NCBI RefSeq assembly: GCF_007970805.1
Contig: NZ_CP042433.1
Coordinates: forward strand, 4,774,001 to 4,838,000
Source: Flavisolibacter ginsenosidimutans
Lineage (GTDB): Bacteria; Bacteroidota; Bacteroidia; Chitinophagales; Chitinophagaceae
Length of the DNA: 64,000 nucleotides
Direction of reading: 5' to 3'
How positions within the stretch are numbered: the stretch's first letter is position 1; each line of letters opens with the position of its first letter. A program made the position numbers and the translations under genes. The notes under the pieces were generated by a model, which saw nothing but the letters and a program-made list of their open reading frames with translations, was not told where the DNA came from and made no database searches. Below are positions 1-7,320 of the stretch, piece after piece.

Positions 1-371
1 GCTTTTGGCCTTGCACCTTTTTCTTCAAACAGCCGAAGCTTTGTACCTACTTCAACGGGCTGCAACAAAGTATTGGTTTTGGTGGCGGGAATGTAAGGAA
101 GGTACTCTGTTAACACAGTGGTCTCTAACCGCAGTTCGAAACGGTTTGAAAGACCGTATTTCAACAAAGAAGCAGGATGCACCAATTGCGAACGGCCAGC
201 GCCGTATTTTTCGGCGCTCATTCCGAACTCTGCCTGAATGAATTTGCGGGGAACAAGAAAAGGCGTTTCGGTTTGGTCGGGCCGGTCGGTTTCAATTTCC
301 TCCGTCATTTGTGCTGTTGCAGCAGCAGCTGCGTATAGAAGCAAAGCGAAAACAAAAAAGAAGGTTCGCAT
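1..371 (-). CDS. Outer-membrane transporter-like protein, 5' part only
   Basis: The gene runs off the left edge, so only about the first 123 residues are present. It starts at the ATG whose complement is at 369-371 and opens with a clear signal peptide (MRTFFFVFALLLYAAAAATAQ). The mature start carries the motif ETDRPDQTETP, which I associate with the MetA-pathway-of-phenol-degradation / putative transporter family of outer-membrane beta-barrels (PF13557). The following residues alternate polar and hydrophobic positions (RFELRLETTVLTEYLP) as in barrel strands. The exact substrate is unknown. The family call is from motif memory, not a search. Confidence 0.65.
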   Translation of the reverse strand, partial: MRTFFFVFALLLYAAAAATAQMTEEIETDRPDQTETPFLVPRKFIQAEFGMSAEKYGAGRSQLVHPASLLKYGLSNRFELRLETTVLTEYLPYIPATKTNTLLQPVEVGTKLRLFEEKGARPK

Positions 372-450
372 GAATTAGGCTTGTTTCAAATAAAATTTAG
401 ATAAACCTAAATTTTAAGCCGAAAGTACAAAGCCTGAAACGGCGTAAAAA

Positions 451-1647
451 TTATTTTTCAAAAAGGCAGAAACTTCCGCCTACCCAACTTTTATCCTTGT
501 TATAGCGAACGCCAATCATTTTGCCCTTGCTTAGTCTTGATAAATTTTGCGCAGCCATAAATTTTTTTTTGCCCGGCTCCCAAAAATAAAAAAGACGGAT
601 CTCGGCTTTGGCCGGACCGTCGGGTGTGGCAATCGCATCGGCGTATTTTACCTTTCGCTGAATGATCCAGTTTTCTTTATCAGTGATGTTTTCAATTTGT
701 TCTTTGGTTACATCAATAATGACGCCTTGCCCGGCAAAAGAAAAGAGCGGTTTCACAACGTAGTTTCCCAAATCGTCCGGCAATTCTTTTACCTCGTTTA
801 AAAACTTCGTGTACGGCACGTAAGGGTGATTGATGAAGGGCAGTGTAAATTTGCTCAGGCGGTAAAACCAGTTAGGATGCGGTACCCATGTTACGTTCAA
901 ATCTTGCAGCATCAGCTTTCCTTTTTCCTGCACTTCCGGTGATTGCTGAAAGAGGTCGTCAAAAATGAGGCGGTTGTAAATGCGTTCGATTTTTGTTTTC
1001 ACGCCGTCGCGCAGGTAGTATAAATCTTTTCCTTCCTGAATCAAATCAGTCAGGCAAACGGCCTTTACACCCAGCAAATCTTCGGTGGCGCTGAAGTCAA
1101 TCCGCGTTTTTTGGCCTTCCGGAAAAATTTCCAGCAGAATGACATTTTCAACAGGTGTATCACCAATGATGACTTTTTTCAAAAGCCCGATGTAAGTTTT
1201 CTTATCGTAGCCGTTGAGATACGAGCTGAAGCCGTCGGGACACCAGAAATGTTTTTCATAAATTTCCGGCAGCACCGCTTCCCATGCAAACAATGACGGG
1301 AAGCCTTGCATCTCTATCAACTGCGGTTCCAATTCACCGGCTTCATTTTGGCAAACACCAAAATCAAAAGCGATGCAGTGCGGATGGTCGTCTTGTCCGG
1401 GCACGTTCACGTTTGTCGGAATGGCTCGGTCGCTTTCGCGTCTGTACTCGTCTGTGTTCACTTCATTCAAGATGGCCTCGCAGGCATCAAGCATTTTTTG
1501 TGTGAAATCTTTTGGTACAAAAACCGGCGTTTCGGCCACGCGAAAATCCAATTGCCCGGGATACACATTGGCGAGGTCTTTAAGGTAGGCTTGGTAAGCT
1601 TCTTCAGTAAACCGTTGGTTGAACTGTTGGCGTATGGCGGGAATCAT
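451..1647 (-). CDS. Conserved hypothetical protein, ATP-grasp-like
   Basis: 398 residues from the ATG at 1647; a TTG 21 bases upstream (1668) is in frame but less likely. There is no signal peptide or membrane segment, so it should be cytoplasmic. The C-terminal half contains NYVVKPLFSFAGQGVII followed about 20 residues later by NWIIQRKV and then AEIRLFYFW. This resembles the lysine-glycine ATP-binding loop and acidic metal-binding strand of ATP-grasp ligases such as the glutathionylspermidine-synthase group. That assignment is inference; the substrate is unknown. It sits alone, with the convergent-to-tail gene 1698-3149 upstream on the same strand about 50 bp away, so the two could be co-transcribed. 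Confidence 0.55.
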   Translation of the reverse strand: MIPAIRQQFNQRFTEEAYQAYLKDLANVYPGQLDFRVAETPVFVPKDFTQKMLDACEAILNEVNTDEYRRESDRAIPTNVNVPGQDDHPHCIAFDFGVCQNEAGELEPQLIEMQGFPSLFAWEAVLPEIYEKHFWCPDGFSSYLNGYDKKTYIGLLKKVIIGDTPVENVILLEIFPEGQKTRIDFSATEDLLGVKAVCLTDLIQEGKDLYYLRDGVKTKIERIYNRLIFDDLFQQSPEVQEKGKLMLQDLNVTWVPHPNWFYRLSKFTLPFINHPYVPYTKFLNEVKELPDDLGNYVVKPLFSFAGQGVIIDVTKEQIENITDKENWIIQRKVKYADAIATPDGPAKAEIRLFYFWEPGKKKFMAAQNLSRLSKGKMIGVRYNKDKSWVGGSFCLFEK

Positions 1648-1697
1648 GCGGAAGAAAATTTCGGTCAAAATTAGTTAACAATGGTTTGCATGCACAA

Positions 1698-3149
1698 TTA
1701 CCAGTTGATTAGCTTTTTGCCAATGCTGATGACGTTCTTATCACCTTCAAGTGTGACCTTGGTCCCTGCCCACCAATATTTTTTTTTCTCAGCAAGCGGA
1801 TGGGTGGCAGATATAGTTGTATTTATCAGGCGAACGTTTCGAAAAAGTCCTATCCAATCATTTTCATCAAGGTTATCACCTAAGTATTCCATCTTGCAAT
1901 TAATAAGCTGGTATTTTTCTTCGGGTTTCCAATTGGCGCTCTGATCAAACCAGACCAGCTTTTTCTTGTGTGATCGCATAAGGCAGTTTTCAAAGAGCAG
2001 GTAGCGGGCATTGTTTTCTTCAATCAGAAAGTTGCCGCTCGGCTCTTGTCCTTTGTAAGGCTTGTCTTCAAAAACACAATTAATAAATTTTGTTGCATCT
2101 TTCTCGTTGTCGGCTGTGTAAGCATGAGCCGTAGAGCCGTAAATTCTTGAATTGAGTATAGTGAACCGTGGTTTGGTTATCCATATCGACCAGTTGGTGA
2201 CACCCCAAACGGTGCAATCATTCAACGTGCAATCGCTGCTTGGGCCAGAGTCAGCAACGAAGGCGCACCCCGTATTGTTGACAAATTCGCAGCGGTTAAA
2301 CTGACCGTTGGAAATTGGACCGACTTCGGCTTCCACATCTACGCCGGCTCCTGGCATCGAAGCGTGTTTACTTTTACCGGAATGATTGAAATGACAGTTA
2401 GTGGCCACCAAATCGTTGCCTCCAATCCAAGAAAGACCCTGCCGACAGTTGTATTCGAACCAACTGTCTTCCAGAACAATTTCGTCAGGTAAGTTCGGGC
2501 TCTTCTTTTCATTGCCAATCATGATGCCGTCCTGTCCAAAGTAGCTTGATGTGACTTTTTTGATGCGGACTTTTCGGGAATTGGTGATGTAAATACCGGA
2601 AAATGGAATCTGAATGCCGGTATCGCCGTAAACACCGCCGAGAACTATGGCTGGATTGTTGCCATTCAGGCGAAGATTAAGAATTTGAACGTTCGTACAG
2701 TCTTCCAGCCAAATGCCCATGCCTACGCTGGCCATGTAAGTTATGTTGACAAAATAGTTTTTACCGTGATCAAAAGCCGCGCCGCTTGCAGGATCAAAAG
2801 CGCCAAATTTCAAACCGTCGCTGAATTTGATTTCTGTTTTTTCGCTTCCTTCAACAGTGAGGTTTGCAACGTTTTTGAAATGCAAAAGATCCACACCTTC
2901 ATACACAGGCTTATCCTTTGTATTTTGATGAAACAATTGTTTGCCTACTTTGTAAAGGCCTTTTGAAATGATGAGTTTCCCGTTGCCTCCCCTTTTATTG
3001 AAAAAATCAGCCGCCTTAATAAAAGCGTCATGGTCGTTGGTTCTGCCATCGCCCTTTGCGCCAAATGATTTAATATCTCTTACTGCGTAGGATTGAGAAA
3101 AGACAGGCAGTGTGGAAAGAAAAAAGAAAACTAAATGGATGGCTTTCAT
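1698..3149 (-). CDS. Secreted right-handed beta-helix (pectate-lyase-3-like) protein
   Basis: 483 residues. An N-terminal signal peptide ending near VFSQSYA is followed at residues 23-60 by the segment DIKSFGAKGDGRTNDHDAF, the hallmark start of the Pectate_lyase_3 / glycosyl-hydrolase-28-like beta-helix family. The rest is rich in short repeated strands with N, G and V (for example FINCVFEDKP, LFENCLMRSH), as expected for parallel beta-helix coils. The protein is probably periplasmic or exported and acts on, or binds, a polysaccharide. No catalytic residues can be assigned with confidence. There is no T9SS sorting domain at the C-terminus. Confidence 0.75.
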   Translation of the reverse strand: MKAIHLVFFFLSTLPVFSQSYAVRDIKSFGAKGDGRTNDHDAFIKAADFFNKRGGNGKLIISKGLYKVGKQLFHQNTKDKPVYEGVDLLHFKNVANLTVEGSEKTEIKFSDGLKFGAFDPASGAAFDHGKNYFVNITYMASVGMGIWLEDCTNVQILNLRLNGNNPAIVLGGVYGDTGIQIPFSGIYITNSRKVRIKKVTSSYFGQDGIMIGNEKKSPNLPDEIVLEDSWFEYNCRQGLSWIGGNDLVATNCHFNHSGKSKHASMPGAGVDVEAEVGPISNGQFNRCEFVNNTGCAFVADSGPSSDCTLNDCTVWGVTNWSIWITKPRFTILNSRIYGSTAHAYTADNEKDATKFINCVFEDKPYKGQEPSGNFLIEENNARYLLFENCLMRSHKKKLVWFDQSANWKPEEKYQLINCKMEYLGDNLDENDWIGLFRNVRLINTTISATHPLAEKKKYWWAGTKVTLEGDKNVISIGKKLINW

Positions 3150-3320
3150 AGTATAGTTCTATTAGATTGTTTGCAAGTAACGGTTAAAAAGCAAGAATTC
3201 GTCACAGGCCGGGCGATTTAAAGATTTATTTGAAAAGCGCTGTGCAGACTTTTGGAGGCAGTTTCTGCAGGCGGTCACGTGGTATGTTATTTGTGCCCAT
3301 CCTTTACTCAAAGGCACAAT

Positions 3321-4358
3321 ATGGATAAAAAAATAGTTGATAGAAGAGAGGTTTCCGCAACGGAAGAGCGCTGTATCGTGAATAACATTTATGCCGTTGC
3401 GCCGGGTGTATGGCGCATGAAAGATGTGTTTGTGAATGTATTTATCATTGAGAGCCAGGCCCAGCCGGGCTGGGTGCTGGTGGATACAGGGTTAAAGTCA
3501 TCTGTTGCCAAAATAAAAAACATGATTGCTGAAGTAATGGAGCCCGGTGCCAAGCCTCAGGCAATTATTCTTACACACGGCCATTTTGATCACCGGGGTG
3601 CGCTGCAACAATTGGCCGATGAATGGCGTGTACCGGTTTATTGTCATCACATGGAAATGCCATATCTCACTGGCAAAGCGTCTTACCCGCCACCCGACCC
3701 AACTGTTGGTGGTGGCGTTATGGCTTCGATGGCCTTTGTTTACCCCAGCGGTCCCATTGACATCCAGGAACACCTGAGGGAATTGCCTGAAGACGGCTCG
3801 GTGCCTTCGCTTCCCGATTGGCACTGGCTTCATACGCCTGGGCATACCCCGGGACACATCAGTTTGTTCCGCGAAAGCGATGGTGTATTGGTAGCCGGCG
3901 ATGCTGTGGTAACAACCAAGCAGGAGTCTATCTTTTCGGTAATGACGCAGAAAAAAGTGGTGAGCGGACCGCCTAAATATTTTACACCCGACTGGGGTGC
4001 AGCGGCGCGTTCGGTAAAAGAATTGGCAGCTTTGGAGCCAAACGTTATTGTCAGCGGTCATGGACATGCCATGTACGGACAAGACGCGAGACAAGCCCTG
4101 CACAAACTGGCCCGCCGCTTCTGGCAACTGGGCATGCCCGACCACGGAAGGTACGTGAGCGAACCGGCTTTGTTTAATGACGAAGGCCCAACCTATGTTC
4201 CGCCCAAATCGCCCAGCTACACGTTGGTGAAGATTGTAGCCGCAACTGCTTTGGTCGTGATCGGCTATTCGCTTTACAGGAAAAAACAAAAAACATTGGG
4301 CAAGGCCTTGATGGCAAGTTCGGTGGGTTTGTTGGGCTTGAAACTGCCGACGCTGTGA
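3321..4358 (+). CDS. MBL-fold metallohydrolase with C-terminal membrane segment
   Basis: 345 residues from the ATG at 3321; an in-frame TTG at 3252 would add 23 residues without obvious function. The metallo-beta-lactamase signature THGHFDHRG (HxHxDH) lies near residue 95, followed by the downstream metal ligands HTPGHTPGH and VAGDAV, and a last histidine in VSGHGH. The core therefore looks intact and zinc- or iron-binding. The last 45 residues contain a hydrophobic helix (LVKIVAATALVVIGYSLY), a basic stretch and a second short apolar helix, so the enzyme is probably membrane-tethered. The substrate is not predictable. A strong hairpin terminator follows. Confidence 0.85.
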   Translation: MDKKIVDRREVSATEERCIVNNIYAVAPGVWRMKDVFVNVFIIESQAQPGWVLVDTGLKSSVAKIKNMIAEVMEPGAKPQAIILTHGHFDHRGALQQLADEWRVPVYCHHMEMPYLTGKASYPPPDPTVGGGVMASMAFVYPSGPIDIQEHLRELPEDGSVPSLPDWHWLHTPGHTPGHISLFRESDGVLVAGDAVVTTKQESIFSVMTQKKVVSGPPKYFTPDWGAAARSVKELAALEPNVIVSGHGHAMYGQDARQALHKLARRFWQLGMPDHGRYVSEPALFNDEGPTYVPPKSPSYTLVKIVAATALVVIGYSLYRKKQKTLGKALMASSVGLLGLKLPTL

Positions 4359-4381
4359 AAAGTGGTAATGGGTAATGCAAG

Positions 4382-4420
4382 AAAAAAACACAGCCTATCG
4401 TTTGATAGGCTGTGTTTTTT
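4382..4420. terminator. Bidirectional intrinsic terminator
   Basis: A perfect inverted repeat (ACACAGCCTATC / GATAGGCTGTGT, loop GTTT) is flanked by A-runs on the left and T-runs on the right. It lies between the convergent genes ending at 4358 (+) and 4463 (-) and can serve both. Confidence 0.9.
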
Positions 4421-4462
4421 AAAACCGTTTTATTGCCGATTCTCGATTGCCGGTTGCTGTCA

Positions 4463-4924
4463 TCATCTCATGGCTTCAAAAGCATACTTCACGTTGCTCC
4501 AGAATTCATCCAGCGCAACAATGCGCGGCTTAAAAAATGAAATCAATTTTGGCCAGTCTTCTCTTGTAAAAATGGAAACACTTTGCAATTCGGTATAAAT
4601 GCGGGAAATGGTTTTGCCGCAATCATCCATGGTGTGCAATTGCCAAATCCATTCTTCACCTACGGCATCTTCCAAAAGTTTTTTTAGCTGCAGAAACTGT
4701 TCAAAATAAAGTTGCTGAATACCGGCGCCGTTGTGCGTTAGCTCAATGGCGATGACAGCTTTTTTATTGTCGGCGTGAAGCCGGAAGAAAATATTTTTTT
4801 CACCGGTTTTATAATTCACCCACGAAAGTCTCTCGCCTTCGGCGGAGAGCACCGGCGTCATGTACTGCCCAAAGATTGTCCAGAATTCTTTTTTCAGTTG
4901 CGCGGCTTCTTGTTTTGAATACAC
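4463..4924 (-). CDS. DUF4268 domain protein
   Basis: 153 residues starting at a GTG (4924); an in-frame TAG three codons upstream rules out an earlier start, and the next Met is 21 residues in. The sequence (KKEFWTIFGQYM, NIFFRLHADNKKAVIAIEL, YTELQSVSIFTREDWPKL, FWSNVKYAF) fits the DUF4268 family. Members are small soluble proteins, some fused to nuclease-like domains; function is unknown. It is convergent with the MBL hydrolase and separated from it by a shared terminator. Confidence 0.75.
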   Translation of the reverse strand: MYSKQEAAQLKKEFWTIFGQYMTPVLSAEGERLSWVNYKTGEKNIFFRLHADNKKAVIAIELTHNGAGIQQLYFEQFLQLKKLLEDAVGEEWIWQLHTMDDCGKTISRIYTELQSVSIFTREDWPKLISFFKPRIVALDEFWSNVKYAFEAMR

Positions 4925-5103
4925 AGCGCAAAACTAAGGCGCAAAACGGCCCACGAACAGTTGTGGTTTCATCCTTCCACACTCTTTTGTTGCTGTGCTT
5001 CCACAACCGGAACGTTTTAAACCGCAGCCCCTGTAAATTTCGTTCAGAAATAAAAGCTGGCACACTATTCACATTCATTAACGCGGAACCAAAAGATAAA
5101 TTT

Positions 5104-5244
5104 ATGAAACAAGTGTTGCAGCGATTGTTGAAAGCAGAAGACCGGACGGAAGCGTTTCATACCTTTTCAACCGTCTTTATGATTTTACTGTTTCTCACGT
5201 TTTGGGGCGTAAGCTTCTACGTGCTGGTAAACAGCTTTGCATAA
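5104..5244 (+). CDS. Small single-pass membrane protein
   Basis: 46 residues from the ATG at 5104. A basic, amphipathic start (MKQVLQRLLKAEDRTEAF) is followed by one strong transmembrane helix (TVFMILLFLTFWGVSFYVLV). An earlier in-frame start gives an implausible low-complexity leader. A perfect hairpin terminator lies 63 bp after the stop, supporting a real transcription unit. The family is not recognised and no function is proposed. Confidence 0.6.
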   Translation: MKQVLQRLLKAEDRTEAFHTFSTVFMILLFLTFWGVSFYVLVNSFA

Positions 5245-5306
5245 ATTAAAAACACATTGTTGTAGCCTGTGAGGTGAGGTTTGAAGATGGGGCGCTACAA
5301 CGCATT

Positions 5307-5330
5307 AAAAGCTTCCGTACGGAAGCTTTT
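5307..5330 (+). terminator. Intrinsic terminator
   Basis: Perfect 24-base palindrome AAAAGCTTCCGTACGGAAGC followed by TTTTTTC, downstream of the small membrane protein gene. Confidence 0.85.
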
Positions 5331-5370
5331 TTCTTTTATGAACCAAGCTACATTACTACTGTTTAGCATC

Positions 5371-5411
5371 GTTGCGTCGCACTCTTGTACGCTTTGTTTG
5401 CTATTCGGCAA
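5371..5411 (+). repeat. Dispersed intergenic repeat, copy 1
   Basis: Contains the 15-base core TTGCGTCGCACTCTT shared exactly with 19535-19574 (opposite strand) and 52527-52569. The flank TTTGTTTGCTATTCGGCAAA also resembles the other copies. It lies in a non-coding gap just after a terminator. Confidence 0.7.
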
Positions 5412-5660
5412 ATTGAAACAACGGAAATCCAAAAAGCGAAGTTGTACGGAGAATCTTTTGTGTACTTAGTTTCTTTCTGGTTCAAGAAAAGACAAACAAT
5501 GTTCTGAACCCACAAGTATGCGATCCTTCGACACGTTCAGGATAAACACCACCGGCGATACCATGAAAAACAAAGCCCGTCATACAAAATTCTTTTTGCA
5601 GTTTGGTTACATTTTGAGGCTTTGCAAACACCTATTTGCAAACACAAAATTTTACAACTT

Positions 5661-6362
5661 ATGAAAAGCAAGCACCTCCTGACCGCCCTTCTTTTCTCAC
5701 CGGTTTTCTTTAGCTGCAAAAAAGAAAACACTTCTGAAAATACGGCTGCAACTTCTTTCGCTTATCAACTTAAAACCGTTAATCCTTCGTCGCCTCTTGC
5801 AGGTATAATTCTGTTAGCCGGTGGCCGTACGGACGCCAACGCTTCAATACAATGGACGTCGGGCACGGCATCGGCTAACCTGCTAAAGTTTGAAGCCGAA
5901 GGCAGCGGCGGCGAAGTGGAGTTCAAACAAAATGTGCAACAGCGAATTGATTTGTTTGCAGCCGCATCGGTTTTGGGCAACATCAGCGTTCCGGCGGGTA
6001 CGTATAAAGAAGTAGAGTTTAAAGCCTTGCTGGCCCCGAACGGCAATGCAAAAGCCTTGCAGCTAAACGGAATGTTTACCAGCGGCGCAACCAGCATTCC
6101 TGTTTCTTTCCAAATAGACAAACCGGTTGAGTTAAAAGCAGAGAAAGACAATGTAATCGTTGCAGCGGGCAGCACGTACTCGGCTCTTAATTCTATTGAT
6201 CTTTCCTTGCTTACCAACGGCGTTAGCGAAACAGACTTGCTGAACGCAAGCCGCACAAACGGCACCATCATTCTTTCATCAAATGCAAACAGCAATATTT
6301 ACAACACCGTATTGGCTAACCTTACCAGCCACCGGCACGAGGCTGAAGTAAACCACCATTAA
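5661..6362 (+). CDS. Lipoprotein, family shared with the gene at 63682
   Basis: 233 residues from the ATG at 5661; an in-frame ATG at 5622 would place 13 residues before the signal peptide and is rejected. The leader MKSKHLLTALLFSPVFFSC has a lipobox, so the mature protein starts at Cys19 and is lipidated. The body is predicted all-beta (QWTSGTASANLLKFEAEG, YKEVEFKALLAP) and the C-terminus is histidine-rich (SHRHEAEVNHH), which could bind metal. It aligns with the truncated lipoprotein at the right end of the window (shared NWTSG, LKFEA and IDLF). Function unknown; DUF4382-like proteins have a similar look but I cannot confirm membership. Confidence 0.7.
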   Translation: MKSKHLLTALLFSPVFFSCKKENTSENTAATSFAYQLKTVNPSSPLAGIILLAGGRTDANASIQWTSGTASANLLKFEAEGSGGEVEFKQNVQQRIDLFAAASVLGNISVPAGTYKEVEFKALLAPNGNAKALQLNGMFTSGATSIPVSFQIDKPVELKAEKDNVIVAAGSTYSALNSIDLSLLTNGVSETDLLNASRTNGTIILSSNANSNIYNTVLANLTSHRHEAEVNHH

Positions 6363-6414
6363 GCTTGCCGCTTAAAATCCGCATCCTCTTTTGTCTTTTT
6401 GCAAAAGAAAACCA

Positions 6415-6446
6415 AAGCAATTCGCAGCCCGGCGAGTTGCTTTTTT
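6415..6446 (+). terminator. Intrinsic terminator
   Basis: Stem AAGCAATTCGC / GCGAGTTGCTT (one mismatch) followed by a run of T, downstream of the lipoprotein gene and just before pdxJ. Confidence 0.75.
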
Positions 6447-6475
6447 GTTGCCGCCAAAAGTTTGACGCCAACGCA

Positions 6476-6483
6476 TAACTTTG
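6476..6483 (+). promoter_or_regulatory. Candidate -7 element of pdxJ
   Basis: TAACTTTG matches the Bacteroidota -7 consensus TAnnTTTG exactly. No well-spaced TTTG -33 element is visible (the nearest lie too close or about 28 bases away). It ends only 4 bases before the pdxJ ATG, so use of this promoter would give a nearly leaderless mRNA. Confidence 0.4.
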
Positions 6484-6487
6484 ATTC

Positions 6488-7210
6488 ATGCCTACAAAAC
6501 TTTCTGTCAACATCAACAAGTTTGCAACACTCCGCAACAGCCGTGGCGGCAACAATCCCGATGTGGTTAAGGCGGCTATTGATGCCCAACGCTTCGGTGC
6601 CGACGGTGTGACGGTTCATCCACGTCCCGACGAACGGCACATCCGCTACGACGACGTGCGGGCCATTAAGCGCATCATCGAAACGGAGTTTAATATCGAA
6701 GGCAATCCGCGGGAGCAAAAGTTTGTTGACCTTGTTCTGGAAACCAAGCCGCACCAGGTAACGTTGGTTCCCGACGAGTTGGGACAGATTACTTCTGATC
6801 ACGGTTGGGATACCGTCAAACACAAACAATATTTACGTGAGATTATTGGTGTGTTCAAGGGCGCCGGCATCCGCGTTTCTATTTTTGTTGATCCCGATAC
6901 GGCGATGGTAGAAGGCGCGGCGTTAACCGGTACGGACCGCATTGAATTGTACACCGAATCTTACGCAAAACAATACGCATTGGGCAACCGTGGAAAAATA
7001 ATTGTAGGTTATGTAGAGGCCGCGAAGAAAGCAAGAGAAGCCGGGTTGGGTTTAAACGCCGGTCATGATCTTGACCTGCACAACCTGAAATATTTTAAGC
7101 AAAACATCCCCTGGCTTGATGAAGTCAGCATTGGCCATGCACTCATTTGTGATGCCATCTATCTTGGCTACGAAAACGCCATACAACTTTACAAGCGGCA
7201 GTTGGTGTGA
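6488..7210 (+). CDS. pdxJ: Pyridoxine 5'-phosphate synthase
   Basis: 240 residues, the usual family length. PdxJ condenses 1-deoxy-D-xylulose 5-phosphate with 3-amino-2-oxopropyl phosphate to form pyridoxine 5'-phosphate in the DXP-dependent vitamin B6 pathway, in the cytosol. Recognisable family blocks are LSVNINKFATLRNSRGGNNP at the N-terminus, GADGVTVHPRPDERHIR, EFNIEGNP, VTLVPDE, ELYTESYA, GLGLNAGHDLDLHNL, and EVSIGHALICDAIYLG near the end. The barrel and phosphate-binding loops therefore appear complete. It is a single-gene unit between two terminators. Confidence 0.97.
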   Translation: MPTKLSVNINKFATLRNSRGGNNPDVVKAAIDAQRFGADGVTVHPRPDERHIRYDDVRAIKRIIETEFNIEGNPREQKFVDLVLETKPHQVTLVPDELGQITSDHGWDTVKHKQYLREIIGVFKGAGIRVSIFVDPDTAMVEGAALTGTDRIELYTESYAKQYALGNRGKIIVGYVEAAKKAREAGLGLNAGHDLDLHNLKYFKQNIPWLDEVSIGHALICDAIYLGYENAIQLYKRQLV

Positions 7211-7252
7211 GAAGAGCAATAAGCAATTGGCAATTTGCAACAGGAAGAAACA

Positions 7253-7291
7253 AAACAATACGGCCTATCGAACGATGGGCCGTATTGTTTT
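7253..7291. terminator. Bidirectional intrinsic terminator
   Basis: Inverted repeat AACAATACGGCC...GGCCGTATTGTT with A-run before and T-run after, between convergent pdxJ and the CocE-type hydrolase gene. Confidence 0.88.
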
Positions 7292-7320
7292 AAGCTGCTT
7301 TAATGCCAATTGTCAATTGC

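Larger units (their letters stand above)
5245..5660. other. Intergenic region with terminator and dispersed repeat
   Basis: 416 bp without a convincing gene. It holds the terminator at 5307-5330, one copy of the GCGTCGCACTCTT repeat (5371-5411), and a stretch CCTTCGACACGTTCAGG (5525-5541), a motif often seen between genes in this phylum. The 3' part is the upstream region of the lipoprotein at 5661. Confidence 0.6.

Noticed and set aside
3498..4391. A 297-residue open frame antisense to the MBL hydrolase
   Set aside because: It is the shadow of a well-supported gene with motifs, and its translation is rich in residues typical of reverse-frame reading.
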